From CAVQCJ01 sp963771835 (GTDB lineage: Bacteria > Actinomycetota > Actinomycetes > Prado026): a stretch of DNA of 64,000 bases. The number at the start of each line of letters is the position of its first letter. The first letter of the stretch is position 1. A program made the position numbers and the translations under genes. The notes below the pieces were generated by a model. That model was not told the origin of the DNA. It did not search any database and saw only the letters and a program-made list of their open reading frames with translations. The stretch covers positions 930,001 through 994,000 of the forward strand of contig CAVYVA010000002.1 of the NCBI GenBank assembly GCA_963771835.1. Reading direction: 5' to 3'. This document shows positions 19,192 to 28,376 of this stretch, piece by piece.

Positions 19192-20555
19192 ATGACCGCA
19201 CGCGCGAATCGATCACGGATCGCGCTCATCGGTTCGGCGGTGGTAGGCACCTTGGTGCTGGCCGCTTGTTCCAGTTCCAGCGGTGGCGCAGGGTCCTCGG
19301 CGGTCAACACCGACCCGACCTGCGCACCGTTCAAGGCCTACATGGGTCACTCAGGGACCACGGTGACCGGATACGGGTCGATCATCTCGCCCGAGTCGGA
19401 CTCCCTGAACAAGTCCTGGGCCGAGTTCAGCCGGTGCACCGGCATCACGATCGCGTACGAGGGCTCGAACGACTTCGAGGCGCAGCTGAAGGTACGCGTG
19501 CAGGGCGGTACCGCACCTGACCTGGCCTGGATCCCGCAGCCCGGTCTGATCACGACGATGGTCAAGTCCGGCAAGGCCATCCCCGCGCCCGACGCCGTCG
19601 CGGCGAACGTCGACAAGTACTGGAACAAGGCGTGGAAGCAGTACTCCACGGTCGACGGCAAGTTCTACGGCGCCCCGATCGTCGGCCAACATGAAGTCGC
19701 TCGTCTGGTACTCGCCGTCCGCGTTCTCGACCAACAACTGGGCGATCCCGACGACGTGGGACGACCTGATGAAGCTGTCCGACGCCATCGTGGCCAGCGG
19801 CAAGATGAAGCCCTGGTGCGGAGGCATCGGGTCCGGTACGGCGACCGGATGGCCGGCCACCGACTGGCTCGAGCAGATCGTCCTGCGCAACAACGGGCCG
19901 GACGTCTACGACAAGTGGGTCAGCCACGACGTCAAGTTCAACTCCCCCGAGATCAAGTCCTCGATGGACCTGCTGAACAAGTGGATGCGCAACCCGGCGT
20001 ACGTCAACGGCGGCTTCGGCGACGTCAAGACCATCGCCACCACGACGTTCCAGGACGCCGGCAAGCCGATCCTGACCGAACAAGTGCGCGATGCTTCAGC
20101 AGGCGTCGTTCTACGAGGCGCAGTGGCCCAAGGGCACAACCGTCGGCGCAGACAAGCAGGTCAACGCCTTCTACCTGCCGCCGATCAGCACGCAGTTCGG
20201 CAACCCGGTCGAGGGTGGCGGCGAGTTCGTCGCCGCGTTCGCGGACCGGCCCGAGGTGCAGGCCGTGCAGACCTACCTGTCGACCCCGGACTGGGCCAGC
20301 AGCCGGGTCAAGGTCGCGACCGGCTGGGTCTCGGCGAACAACGGCGTCGACAAGTCGCTGTACACCGACCCGATCGACCAGCTGTCCGTGCAGTACCTGA
20401 CCGACCCGACAGCCGCCTTCCGGTTCGACGCGTCGGACCTGATGCCGGCAGCCGTCGGTGCGGGCAAGTTCTGGACCGAGATGACCGCATGGTTCGGCGA
20501 GAACAAGGACACCAGCGCCGTCCTGCAGGCCATCGACGGGGCCTGGCCGTCCTGA
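19192..20555 (+). CDS. ABC sugar-binding lipoprotein, alpha-glucoside AglE-like (two frameshifts)
   Basis: Extracytoplasmic solute-binding protein that delivers an oligosaccharide to the adjacent permeases. The ATG at 19192 follows GGGAGG. The signal peptide ends in lipobox VLAACSS. The body matches the family (YEGSNDFEAQLKVRVQGGTAPDLAWIPQP, YDKWVSHDVKFNSPEI, FYLPPIST). Single-base breaks lie near 19688 (after GAPIVG) and near 20093 (CAATGC read as CAAGTGC, at TEQCAMLQQ). About 455 aa are intended. The long, Cys-containing form suggests the AglE-type alpha-glucoside class, but the substrate is not proven. Confidence 0.85.
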
Positions 20556-20564
20556 GCTAGGTCG

Positions 20565-20601
20565 CCAGTGAGGTCCGGGTCATTGACCCGGACCTCACTG
20601 G
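20565..20601 (+). terminator. Strong hairpin between binding protein and permeases
   Basis: A perfect inverted repeat with 18-base arms (about 16 bp of real stem) begins 10 bases after the binding-protein stop. Placed inside the operon, it probably acts as an attenuator or 3' stabiliser that keeps binding-protein mRNA more abundant than permease mRNA. Confidence 0.6.
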
Positions 20602-20706
20602 TCTGCAGGATCAGCCCCGACAGGCACGTTGTGAAAGGCATGGCACCAAGGACCCACACAGCTACTCGCCGCGCCGCCCACTCGGCGCGGGCCGGAGGAG
20701 GGCCGC

Positions 20707-21730
20707 GTGTCCGTAGGCATCAGTTCACCGCGGTGCTGGGCGACAACTTCGTCGCCGACGCCCTACCCAAGCTGGGGCAGATGCTCCTGGCGCTCGGTAC
20801 GTTCTTCGCGGTCCTGCTCCTCGTCCTGTTCCTCGCCGCCAGGGCCCGTGGCAAGGCGCAGACCCCGCTGGCCATCGCGGTCTTCGTGGGCCCGGCCATC
20901 GTCCTGCTGCTCGTCGGGCTGGTGATGCCGGCCATCCGGACGATCACGCTGAGCTTCTTCAGCGCGGACAGCAGCAACTTCGTCGGCGGCAAGAACTACG
21001 GGTGGGCCTTCACCGACCCGGACACGCGCCAGATCCTGATCAACACGGTGGCCTGTGGCTCCTCGTGGCGCCGATCGCCTCCACCGCCCTCGGCCTGATG
21101 CTGGCGCTGCTCATCGACCGGATGCGGCACGAGTCGGTACCCAAGTCGTTGCATGTTCATGCCGATGGCGATCTCGTTCGTCGGCGCCAGCATCATCTGG
21201 AAGTTCGTCTACGACGTACACGCGACCCGTCGCAGCCACAGATCGGCCTGCTCAGCCAGGTCTGCCATCTGGCTGGGCTGGAAGAACCCGCCGAACTGGC
21301 TGCTCGACCATCCCGCTGAACACGTTCCTGCTCATGGTGATCATGATCTGGGTGCAGATGGGCTTCGCGATGGTCGTGCTCTCGGCGGCCATCAAGGCGA
21401 TCCCCGGGGACATCATCGAGGCAGCCGCTCTGGACGGCGCCACCGGCGTGCGCCTGTTCCGGACCGTCACCATCCCGATGATCCGCAACACCCTCATCGT
21501 CGTCTTCACGACGATCCTGATCGCCGTCCTGAAGATCTTCGACATCGTCCGCACGATGACCGGCGGCAACTTCGAGACCGAGGTGCTCGCCAACGAGATG
21601 TACACCCAGACGTTCGTCCTCGTACGACACCGGCCGCGGCAGCGCGCTGGCCGTGATCCTGTTCATCGGTGTCACGCCCGTGCTCGTCTACAACGTCCTC
21701 CAGCTGCGGAAGGAGCGTACGATCCGATGA
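20707..21730 (+). CDS. ABC sugar permease, AglF/MalF-like (several frameshifts)
   Basis: First membrane subunit of the sugar importer. The GTG at 20707 has GGAGGAG six bases upstream (MSVG..), with a one-base loss near 20720 joining it to HQFTAVLGDNFVADALPKLGQ. An alternative start is ATG 20640 in the main frame. Membrane segments are visible (FFAVLLLVLFLAARARG, VFVGPAIVLLLVGLVMPA, LNTFLLMVIMIWVQMGFAM). The EAA loop that docks the ATPase reads EAAALDGATGVRLFRTVTIP. Further breaks lie near 21050, 21153, 21225, 21305 and 21630. The stop TGA at 21728-21730 overlaps the next start (ATGA). No ATPase gene is nearby. Confidence 0.8.
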
Positions 21731-22698
21731 GCGTCGCATCCGGTGAGGCGATCACCGTCAACGCCCCTGAGCCGGAGCGCAAGGAGGGCAATTCCGCGGC
21801 GATGCGGGCGTCGTTCAGCTCGCCGTTGGCCTCCGCGCTCGTCGTGATCATCACGGTGCTCTGGACGATCCCGACGGTCGGCCTGCTCATCACGTCGATC
21901 CGACCGCAGGCCGACGTCGCGAACAGCGGCTGGTGGACGTGGTTCACCCACCCGTCGTTCACCCTGGAGAACTACACGAACGCGCTGTCCGGTGGCGGGT
22001 CGGGTGCCGGCGGCCTGGCGCCGTTCTTCATCAACTCGTTCGTCATCACGATCCCGGGCGCGCTGTTCCCGCTCGCGATCGCGTCGATGGCCGCCTACGC
22101 GCTGGCCTGGGTGCCGTTCCGCGGCAGCCACTTCATCTTCTTCGCGATCTTCGCGCTGCAGGTCGTGCCGCTGCAGATGGCGCTGCTGCCGCTCCTGCAG
22201 GTCTTCACCGGGAACTTCGAGTTCCTCGGCGTGCACATCCCGACACCGAAGATCGCCGGCATCGAATGGATGCCATACCTGCCGGTGTGGATCGCGCACA
22301 CCATGTTCGCGCTGCCGCTGGCGGTCTTCCTGCTGCACAACTTCATCGCCCAGCTGCCGAGGGACCTGTTCGAGGCGGCGCGGGTCGACGGCGCCAGCCA
22401 CTTCCTCATCTTCCGGAAGATCGTGCTGCCGCTGTCGACGCCCGCGATCGCGTCGTTCGCCATCTTCCAGTTCCTCTGGGTGTGGAACGACCTGCTCGTG
22501 GCCCTGACGTTCGCCGGCGGTGGCACCGCGGTCGAGCCGCTGACCGCTCGGCTGTCGCAGCTGACAGGTGCGTTCGGAAGCAGGTGGGAGCTGCTGACCG
22601 CCGGCGCGTTCATCGCGATCATCGTCCCGCTGATCGTGTTCTTCTCGCTCCAGCGGTACTTCGTCCGCGGTCTGCTCGCCGGGTCCGTCAAGGGCTGA
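21727..22698 (+). CDS. ABC sugar permease, AglG/MalG-like
   Basis: Second membrane subunit, 323 aa and intact, started by an ATG that overlaps the stop of the first permease. Six membrane segments are visible, beginning with LASALVVIITVLWTIPTVGLLITS. The EAA motif reads FEAARVDGASHFLIFRKIVLPLSTPAI. A long insert (GVHIPTPKIAGIEWMP) after the third segment is typical of the alpha-glucoside/trehalose subclass. An ATPase (shared MsiK type) must be encoded elsewhere. The operon ends in a strong hairpin. Confidence 0.9.
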   Translation: MSVASGEAITVNAPEPERKEGNSAAMRASFSSPLASALVVIITVLWTIPTVGLLITSIRPQADVANSGWWTWFTHPSFTLENYTNALSGGGSGAGGLAPFFINSFVITIPGALFPLAIASMAAYALAWVPFRGSHFIFFAIFALQVVPLQMALLPLLQVFTGNFEFLGVHIPTPKIAGIEWMPYLPVWIAHTMFALPLAVFLLHNFIAQLPRDLFEAARVDGASHFLIFRKIVLPLSTPAIASFAIFQFLWVWNDLLVALTFAGGGTAVEPLTARLSQLTGAFGSRWELLTAGAFIAIIVPLIVFFSLQRYFVRGLLAGSVKG

Positions 22699-22712
22699 CG
22701 ACGCCGAACCCG

Positions 22713-22765
22713 AAGACCTACGGGCAGGTAGGGCCGGAAAGCGGCCTTACCTGCCCGTAGGTCTT
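22713..22765. terminator. Bidirectional terminator hairpin
   Basis: A 24-bp stem (arms 22713-22736 and 22742-22765, one mismatch) with loop GAAAG sits between two convergent stops: permease at 22698 and GH1 at 22768. The arms start AAGACC and end GGTCTT, so short A/T ends flank it on both strands. A clear factor-independent terminator for both genes. Confidence 0.85.
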
Positions 22766-22767
22766 GC

Positions 22768-24156
22768 TCAGGGGGTGACGGTGGTGCGGGCGGCGAGACG
22801 GGCGCGCCACCAGTGCGCACTGTCCTTGGGGACGCGGGTCAGCGTGCCCGGCTCGACCCGGACGATGCCGAACCGCTTCGTCCAGCCCTCGGCCCACTCG
22901 AGGTTGTCCAGCAGCGACCAGGCGTAGTACCCGCGCACGTCCACGCCGGCCGACCTCGCCCGCAGGAGCTCGTCGACGTGCGCCCGGAAGTAGTCGACCC
23001 GACGCGGGTCGCGCACGCCGTCCGCGGCCGGCAGGTCCGGGACCGCGATGCCGTTCTCGGTCACCCACACCGGCACGCCCGGAAGCGCGGCCTCGATCAT
23101 CCGCAGCGCCTCGCCGAGCCCGGACGGCTCGATCTCCCAGCCCATGTCGGTCAGCGGTGGCCGCGGCCGGAACCGGAACGGCGGCGCGCCCGGGAACGCG
23201 TCCGTGTCCTGACCGAGGGCGTCCACGTCGCCCGTCCCGGCGGCGACCCGCAGCACGGTGTAGTAGTTCTCCCCCAGCCAGTCGATCGGTGCGCCGACGA
23301 CGGAGCCGTCGCCGTCGCGGACGAACGACCAGTCGGTCAGCGACCGGGTCGCCTCGCGGACGTCGGCCGGCACCCCGCGGCCGGCCAGCAGGTCAAGGAA
23401 GAACCGGTTCTGCAGCCCGTCCACGTACCGGGTCGCGGCCGCCGAGGCCTCGTCCTCCGCACGCACCGGGATGAGGTTGAGCACGACGCCGACGTGTCGC
23501 GCCCCGGCCGCACGCAGCCGCTGCACGGCCAGCCCGTGCCCGAGCATCAGGTGGTAGGCCGCGCCGAGCGAAGCCGCCGGGTCGCGCACGCCGGGCGCGT
23601 GCACCCCGGCCGCGTACCCGAGGAAGGCCGAGCACCACGGCTCGTTCAGCGTCGCCCACCGGTCCACGCGGTCGGCCAGCCGCTCGGCCACCACCGAGGT
23701 GTAGTCCGCGAACCGTCCGGCCGTGTCGCGGTCCGGCCAGCCGCCGGCCGCCTGCAGCGGGCTGGGCAGGTCCCAGTGGTACAGCGTCGCGGCCGGCCGG
23801 ATGCCGCGGGCGAGCAGCCCGTCAACCAGCCGGTCGTAGAAGTCCAGCCCGGCGGTGGAAACCGTCCCGGATGTTCCCTCGGGCAGCACGCGTGGCCAGC
23901 TGACCGAGAAGCGGTACGCGTCCACCCCCAGCCAGGCCAGCAGGTCGAGGTCCTCCTCGACTCGGTGCAGGTGGTCGCAGGCCGGCTCGCCCGTCGCGCC
24001 GTCGCGGATCGCCCCGGGGACGTCGGCGAAGTCGTCCCAGATCGAGCGGCCGCGTTCGGCGACGGCACCCTCGACCTGCCAGGAGGCGGTCGCCGCTCCG
24101 ATCTCGAGACCGGGCGGCAGCAGGGGTTCGACCGGCATGCGGTCCGCGTCATCCAC
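22768..24156 (-). CDS. GH1 beta-glycosidase
   Basis: Retaining glycoside hydrolase family 1 enzyme, cytoplasmic, 462 aa and intact. The N-terminal signature is IGAATASWQVEGA. The acid/base Glu is in WATLNEPWCSAFLGYAAG, and the nucleophile Glu is in VPVWVTENGIAVPD. It ends with the expected YYAWSLLDNLEWAEGWTKRFG substrate loop. Start is GTG 24156 or ATG 24138. It is convergent with the sugar ABC genes and probably hydrolyses the imported glycoside; the kinase at 16892 may act on the product. Confidence 0.92.
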   Translation of the reverse strand: MDDADRMPVEPLLPPGLEIGAATASWQVEGAVAERGRSIWDDFADVPGAIRDGATGEPACDHLHRVEEDLDLLAWLGVDAYRFSVSWPRVLPEGTSGTVSTAGLDFYDRLVDGLLARGIRPAATLYHWDLPSPLQAAGGWPDRDTAGRFADYTSVVAERLADRVDRWATLNEPWCSAFLGYAAGVHAPGVRDPAASLGAAYHLMLGHGLAVQRLRAAGARHVGVVLNLIPVRAEDEASAAATRYVDGLQNRFFLDLLAGRGVPADVREATRSLTDWSFVRDGDGSVVGAPIDWLGENYYTVLRVAAGTGDVDALGQDTDAFPGAPPFRFRPRPPLTDMGWEIEPSGLGEALRMIEAALPGVPVWVTENGIAVPDLPAADGVRDPRRVDYFRAHVDELLRARSAGVDVRGYYAWSLLDNLEWAEGWTKRFGIVRVEPGTLTRVPKDSAHWWRARLAARTTVTP

Positions 24157-24191
24157 CCCCGAACGCTATCGACCTGCAGCCGGTCGACAGG

Positions 24192-25397
24192 TCAGGCCTG
24201 GCGCAGCACCCCGGACTCGAGCAGCCCGGAGATCTGCCTGTCGCTCAGCCCGGCCTGCGCCGCGAGCGCCACCGAGTCGGCGCCGAGGGTCGGCGGCGGC
24301 GTGCCCGGCGGACGGCGGCGCCCGTCGAACCTGATCGGCGTCCCCAGCGTCGGCGCGGTCTGCGAACCGGTGGCGTCCAGCGGCGCCTGGAGCACCATGC
24401 CGCGCGCCTGCGCGAGCGGGTGCGCCAACGCCTCGGCGAGGTCGAGCACCGGCGCGACGCATGCGCCGGCGCCTTCCAGCAGCCCCAGCCACTGCGACCG
24501 GGTCCGCGTGGACAGCAGCGCAGCGACATCGGCGCGAGCAGGCGGGTCGAACTGGCGCGCCACCAGGTCCGGTCGCTCGACGGCGGCGCAGAACGCGGCC
24601 CAGAACTTCGGCTCCAGCGCGCCGACGGACAGATACCGTCCGTCGGCGCACTCGTACACCGCGTAGCACGGGACCAGACCGTTGAGCAGGTTGTGCCCAG
24701 GGTCCGGTACTGGCCCACCGGCCCAGTACTCCCCCGCGTGGATCGAGGTCCAGGCCAGCGCGGCGTCGTACATCGCGACCTCGACCCGGCTGCCTTGGCC
24801 GGTGCGCTCGGCGCGGTACAGCGCGGCCAGCAGGCCGATCCCGAGCAGCGACGCACCACCGAGGTCGCCCACCTGCACGCCCGGCGGGCACGGCGGCCCA
24901 CCCGGCGGTCCGGTCATCCCGAGCACGCCGGCGTAGGAGATGTAGCCGATGTCGTGCCCGGGCACGTCGCGCATCGGCCCGTCGCTGCCGTACCCGGTGA
25001 GGGAGGCGTAGACGATGCGCGGGTTGCGGGCGCTGACAGCGGCGTGGTCGACGCCGAGCCGTTCCACCACGCCGGGCCGGAAGCCCTCCACCACGACGTG
25101 GGCCTGCTCGGCCAGCCGCAGGAACAGGTCGACGCCCTCGGGGCGCTTGAGGTCGACCGCCAGCGAGCGCTTGTTCCGGCCGACGATCCAGGAGGCGGCC
25201 GACTCGGCGCCGATGCGGGGCTCGGCGGAACGCATGTAGTCCCCGAGCACCGGCTCCTCGACCTTGACGACGTCCGCCCCCAGGTCGGCCAGCAGCGCGC
25301 CGAGCACGCCGCCGGGCAGCAACCGGGTCAGGTCCAGGACGCGGACCCCGGCCAACGGGCCGGAGTCGTCCGAGGCTGCGTTCATGCTCCCCATCAT
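24192..25397 (-). CDS. CoA-transferase family III (CaiB/BaiF) protein
   Basis: Class III acyl-CoA transferase or racemase-like enzyme of about 401 aa. Hallmarks are VRVLDLTRLLPGG near the N-terminus, LGADVVKVEEP, NKRSLAVDLKRPEG, VVEGFRPGVVERLG, and GHDIGYISYAG with the candidate catalytic Asp. I chose ATG 25397 (MMGSMNAASDD) because GGAGG lies nine bases upstream; ATGs at 25394 and 25385 are alternatives. Intact. It could be an alpha-methylacyl-CoA racemase or a CoA transferase; the sequence alone does not tell. Short gap to the GH1 gene downstream. Confidence 0.85.
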   Translation of the reverse strand: MMGSMNAASDDSGPLAGVRVLDLTRLLPGGVLGALLADLGADVVKVEEPVLGDYMRSAEPRIGAESAASWIVGRNKRSLAVDLKRPEGVDLFLRLAEQAHVVVEGFRPGVVERLGVDHAAVSARNPRIVYASLTGYGSDGPMRDVPGHDIGYISYAGVLGMTGPPGGPPCPPGVQVGDLGGASLLGIGLLAALYRAERTGQGSRVEVAMYDAALAWTSIHAGEYWAGGPVPDPGHNLLNGLVPCYAVYECADGRYLSVGALEPKFWAAFCAAVERPDLVARQFDPPARADVAALLSTRTRSQWLGLLEGAGACVAPVLDLAEALAHPLAQARGMVLQAPLDATGSQTAPTLGTPIRFDGRRRPPGTPPPTLGADSVALAAQAGLSDRQISGLLESGVLRQA

Positions 25398-25474
25398 CGG
25401 TTCGTGCCTCCCGTGTCCGGCCGGCGGCACTGCGTCAGGGGCTTCACCCCGGCGGGCCATGTCCGCCTCATCCT

Positions 25475-25561
25475 TTCGGACGATGTCGTCAAAACATCAC
25501 TCCAGCACCAGGAGGCCGCCCTAGCCTCGTTCGGACCAGACAAATAGGTCTGTTCGGACGA
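25475..25561. repeat. Three TTCGGAC repeats in a divergent promoter region
   Basis: TTCGGAC occurs at 25475, 25530 and 25553 (the outer two extended to TTCGGACGA), with a CAGAC/GTCTG inverted repeat between the last two. They lie directly before the secreted Ig-like gene and after the CoA-transferase start. They could be regulator sites; nothing proves this. Confidence 0.35.
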
Positions 25562-25573
25562 AGGGACCAGAGC

Positions 25574-26584
25574 ATGAAGTCACGTGCACGCGTCGGGGCG
25601 ACCCTCAGCGCCCTCGCCGCCACGGCGACCGCGGCTCTTCTCATCAGCGCGACGGCCCAGGCAGCGCCCACGGCGACCCAGGCACCGACGCGGACGACGC
25701 TGTCCGCGAGTCCGGCCGACATCCCGTACGGCGCGGTGGCCAAGCTCAAAGCGGTCGTGAAGCCGGTGCTCGGGCCCGGGCAGCCGACCGGCACGGTCAC
25801 GTTCAGCCAGGGCACCACGGTGCTCGGCACGGTTACGCTCGCGCTGGTCGGCTCGGTGGAGACGGCCAAGCTCAGCGTGCCCGGGCTGGCGATCGGTGAC
25901 TACGACTTCACGGCGCACTACAACGGGGGAACCAACTTCGCCGCCAGCACGTCGCTGCCGCTGACGGTGTCCGTCGGGCCGGCTGCCAGCGTCACCACGT
26001 TTACGACGTCGACCAAGACGGTGGAGCTGCTCCTGCCCGCCAAGCTCAAGGCGGTCGTCAAGCCGAAGGTGGCCGGCACCGGATCGCCCAGCGGCGGGAC
26101 CGTCACGTTCAGCGAAGGCGCGACGGTGCTCGGCAGCGGCCCCGTCCCGCTGGCGCTGGTCGCGGGTGTGTGGACCGCGAAGCTGAACGTCCCCGGCCTG
26201 ACGCTCGGCGACCACATCCTCACCGCGACGTTCAACGGGTCGGCCGAGCTGGCTCCGAGCATCAGCAAGGACCTCACCGTCACCGACACCAAGGCCGCCA
26301 CCACGACGACGGCCTCGGAGGAGGCCTTGGTCGACGGGAACACCAAGTTCACCGCGACGGTGAAGCCGGTGGTGTTCGCCAACGGGATCCCCGGCGACGC
26401 CGGGACCGTGACTTTCGTCATCGACAACCTGGCGCCGCAAGTCGTCCAGCTCAACGCGACGGGCGGCAAGGCGGTCCTGACCACGGTGTCCCCGCTCGAC
26501 CCGGGGCCGCACACGATCAAGGCGACCTACAGCGGCGATGCCTCCTACCTGGGCAGCACGGACACGCTCGCCTTCACGATCTGA
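25574..26584 (+). CDS. Secreted protein with three bacterial Ig-like repeats
   Basis: Exported 336-aa protein. A signal peptide covers residues 1-31 (LISATAQAAPTA), followed by three Ig-like (Big_5-type) domains of about 100 residues each. Each shows the pattern of VTF, then ATYSGD- or ATFNGS-like loops (GTVTFSQGTTVLG, GTVTFSEGATVLG, GTVTFVIDNLAP). There is no anchor, LPXTG motif or enzyme domain. It is likely a surface or matrix adhesin-like protein; the partner is unknown. Intact and monocistronic, ended by a hairpin. Confidence 0.8.
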   Translation: MKSRARVGATLSALAATATAALLISATAQAAPTATQAPTRTTLSASPADIPYGAVAKLKAVVKPVLGPGQPTGTVTFSQGTTVLGTVTLALVGSVETAKLSVPGLAIGDYDFTAHYNGGTNFAASTSLPLTVSVGPAASVTTFTTSTKTVELLLPAKLKAVVKPKVAGTGSPSGGTVTFSEGATVLGSGPVPLALVAGVWTAKLNVPGLTLGDHILTATFNGSAELAPSISKDLTVTDTKAATTTTASEEALVDGNTKFTATVKPVVFANGIPGDAGTVTFVIDNLAPQVVQLNATGGKAVLTTVSPLDPGPHTIKATYSGDASYLGSTDTLAFTI

Positions 26585-26604
26585 GAGCTGGGGCGGGGCC
26601 GGTG

Positions 26605-26638
26605 GCGGCCGGCGTCATCCGAGGGTGACGCCGGCCGC
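26605..26638 (+). terminator. Terminator after Ig-like gene
   Basis: A perfect 13-bp stem (26605-26617 with 26626-26638) and 8-base loop start 20 bases after the stop at 26584. GC-rich, without a strong T-tract, as usual in actinobacteria. Confidence 0.7.
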
Positions 26639-26656
26639 TGCTGCCGGCGCGGCAGG

Positions 26657-27598
26657 ATGACGACCATGACCGTCGAGGACGCGGCCGCCGAGCTGTACGT
26701 CAGCCCGCCTGCCGACTTCGTCCGGCGCCGGACCGAGCTGGCCGCCGCCGCCCGCGAGCAGGACGACCGTGCGACGGCGGCGGCGATCGCCAGCCTGCGC
26801 AAACCCACCGTCGGTGCGTGGCTCGCCAACCTGCTCAACCGCGACCACCGCGAGCAGCTCGAGGAGCTCGTGGACCTGGGTGCGGCGCTGCGCGAGGCCC
26901 AGGGGACCCTCGACGCCGACCAGCTGCGCGAGCTGGGCAAGCAGCGGTACCGCGTGGTCCGGGTCCTGGTCAGGCTGGCCGGTGTGCGCGCCGCCGAGCT
27001 GGGCCACGTCCCGGGCCCCGCGGCCGACGCCGAGCTCGAGTCGACGCTGACGGCCGCGCTGGCTGACCCCGCCGCGGCCGAGCAGCTGCTCACCGGGCGG
27101 CTGACCCGGGGCCTGACCTACGCCGGGCTCGGCTTCGGCGCCGCGGCCACCCAGGTCGCCGGCACACAGCGCGCCGGCACACAGCGCGCCGGCCCACAGC
27201 GCGCCGCGGCGGCGACCGGCCCGAAGCCGGTGCGCGCGGCCCAGCCGGCGCCCGCGGACGACGAGGCGTCCCGGGCCGCCGCGCTCGCGGCCGAGCTGGA
27301 CGCGGCCGAGCGGGACCTCGCCCAGGCCAGGCTGCAGGCGGCCGCGGCCGCATCGGCAGCGGACAGCGCGCGCGAGCGGCAGGAGACGGCGCTGGACCGG
27401 CTGCGTACGACCCGGGACGAGGTCGAGCGGATCGGCGCCGCGCTCGCTGCCGCAGAGGCGGACGTCCGCGCCGCGCAGGCCGAGCTGGACGCGGCCACCC
27501 GCGAGAACGTCGCCGCCGCGCGTGCCGCCACCGAGGCGGCGGACCTCGCGGACCGCGTCGAGCAGGGCCTTCAGGCCATGCGCTCGTCGACGCGATGA
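26657..27598 (+). CDS. Conserved actinobacterial coiled-coil protein
   Basis: A 313-aa protein without a recognised catalytic domain. The N-terminal half has the pattern FVRRRTELAAAAREQ and SLRKPTVGAWLANLLNR that recurs in uncharacterised actinobacterial proteins. The C-terminal half (about 205-310) is a long Ala/Glu-rich coiled coil. A short repeat (AGTQR/AGPQR) joins the two. The stop overlaps the next start (ATGA), so it is co-expressed with the lipoprotein downstream. Function unknown. Confidence 0.75.
   Translation: MTTMTVEDAAAELYVSPPADFVRRRTELAAAAREQDDRATAAAIASLRKPTVGAWLANLLNRDHREQLEELVDLGAALREAQGTLDADQLRELGKQRYRVVRVLVRLAGVRAAELGHVPGPAADAELESTLTAALADPAAAEQLLTGRLTRGLTYAGLGFGAAATQVAGTQRAGTQRAGPQRAAAATGPKPVRAAQPAPADDEASRAAALAAELDAAERDLAQARLQAAAAASAADSARERQETALDRLRTTRDEVERIGAALAAAEADVRAAQAELDAATRENVAAARAATEAADLADRVEQGLQAMRSSTR
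27157..27201 (+). repeat. Three tandem 15-bp units in coding sequence
   Basis: Unit CGCCGGCACACAGCG at 27157 and 27172 is identical; the third at 27187 differs by one base. Encodes the AGTQR-AGTQR-AGPQR linker of the coiled-coil protein. Copy number may vary between strains by slippage. Confidence 0.85.
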
Positions 27599-28274
27599 CC
27601 GGCGGACCGCTCACCGCCCGGCGGGCGACCGCCGCAGCCGGGCCGGTCGTGCTGCTCGCGCTGCTGGCACTGCTGGGGCTGCTCCTCGGCGCCTGCACGA
27701 CCACCCCGTCTGCGGCGCCTGCGCCGTCGGCTCCGGAACCGTCCCGGGCCACGGCGCAGACGCCGAGCCCGGCACCGGTCACCCGCCCGACCCTGGCGCT
27801 GCAGCACGCCGCGTACCTGGCGCTGCCCTTCACCACGCTCCTGAGCGGCGACCATGCCGACTCGGCCGGCCGGGTGCTGGCCACCGGGACGACGATCCGG
27901 ACGCACCAATCGCTGCAGGGCGGCGAGATCTGGTGCGCGATCGCGGCGACCACGACCGGGCGGCCGGAGAGCCTCGCGTTCGTGCGGACGTCCCTGCGCG
28001 AAGCGGCCGCGGTCGGGCCACGTACGGGTGGTTCTGGGTCGTCCACCCGGCGGACTGCGCCACCGCCGCGACGCACGTGCTCGTGGTGGCCCGCACCATG
28101 ACCCCGGACCCGCGCACGGGTGTGCTGGCCGGGCCGTCGACGCTGTCGGACGTCCTCGACGCCCGCGCCGACGTGGACCGCTTCCTCACCGGGCACAGCC
28201 CGACCCAGGACCTGACCACGCTCGGGATCCAGGTCTACGAGGCGGTGCTCGAGGTGGGACCGAGCGGCTACTGA
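27595..28274 (+). CDS. Lipoprotein of unknown function (frameshifted)
   Basis: Membrane-anchored lipoprotein. The ATG at 27595 overlaps the stop of the coiled-coil gene. The signal peptide ends in lipobox LLGACTT, followed by a Pro/Ala/Ser linker and a globular part (LALQHAAYLALPFTTLLSG, GEIWCAIAAT). A break near 28018 in a GGCC run moves the reading to the frame with ATYGWFWVVHPADCATAATHV through VYEAVLEVGPSGY. About 225 aa are intended. Two Cys in the globular part could form a disulfide. I do not recognise the family. Confidence 0.65.
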
Positions 28275-28376
28275 CTCCGGCTGGCTGCTGGCTCCGGCGC
28301 GGCAGCGGCTCGTCCGCAGCACTCGCGGTGCGAGAGCCTGACCCCGCGCGGGCTGGATGCCCCGACGAGGAGGCCC

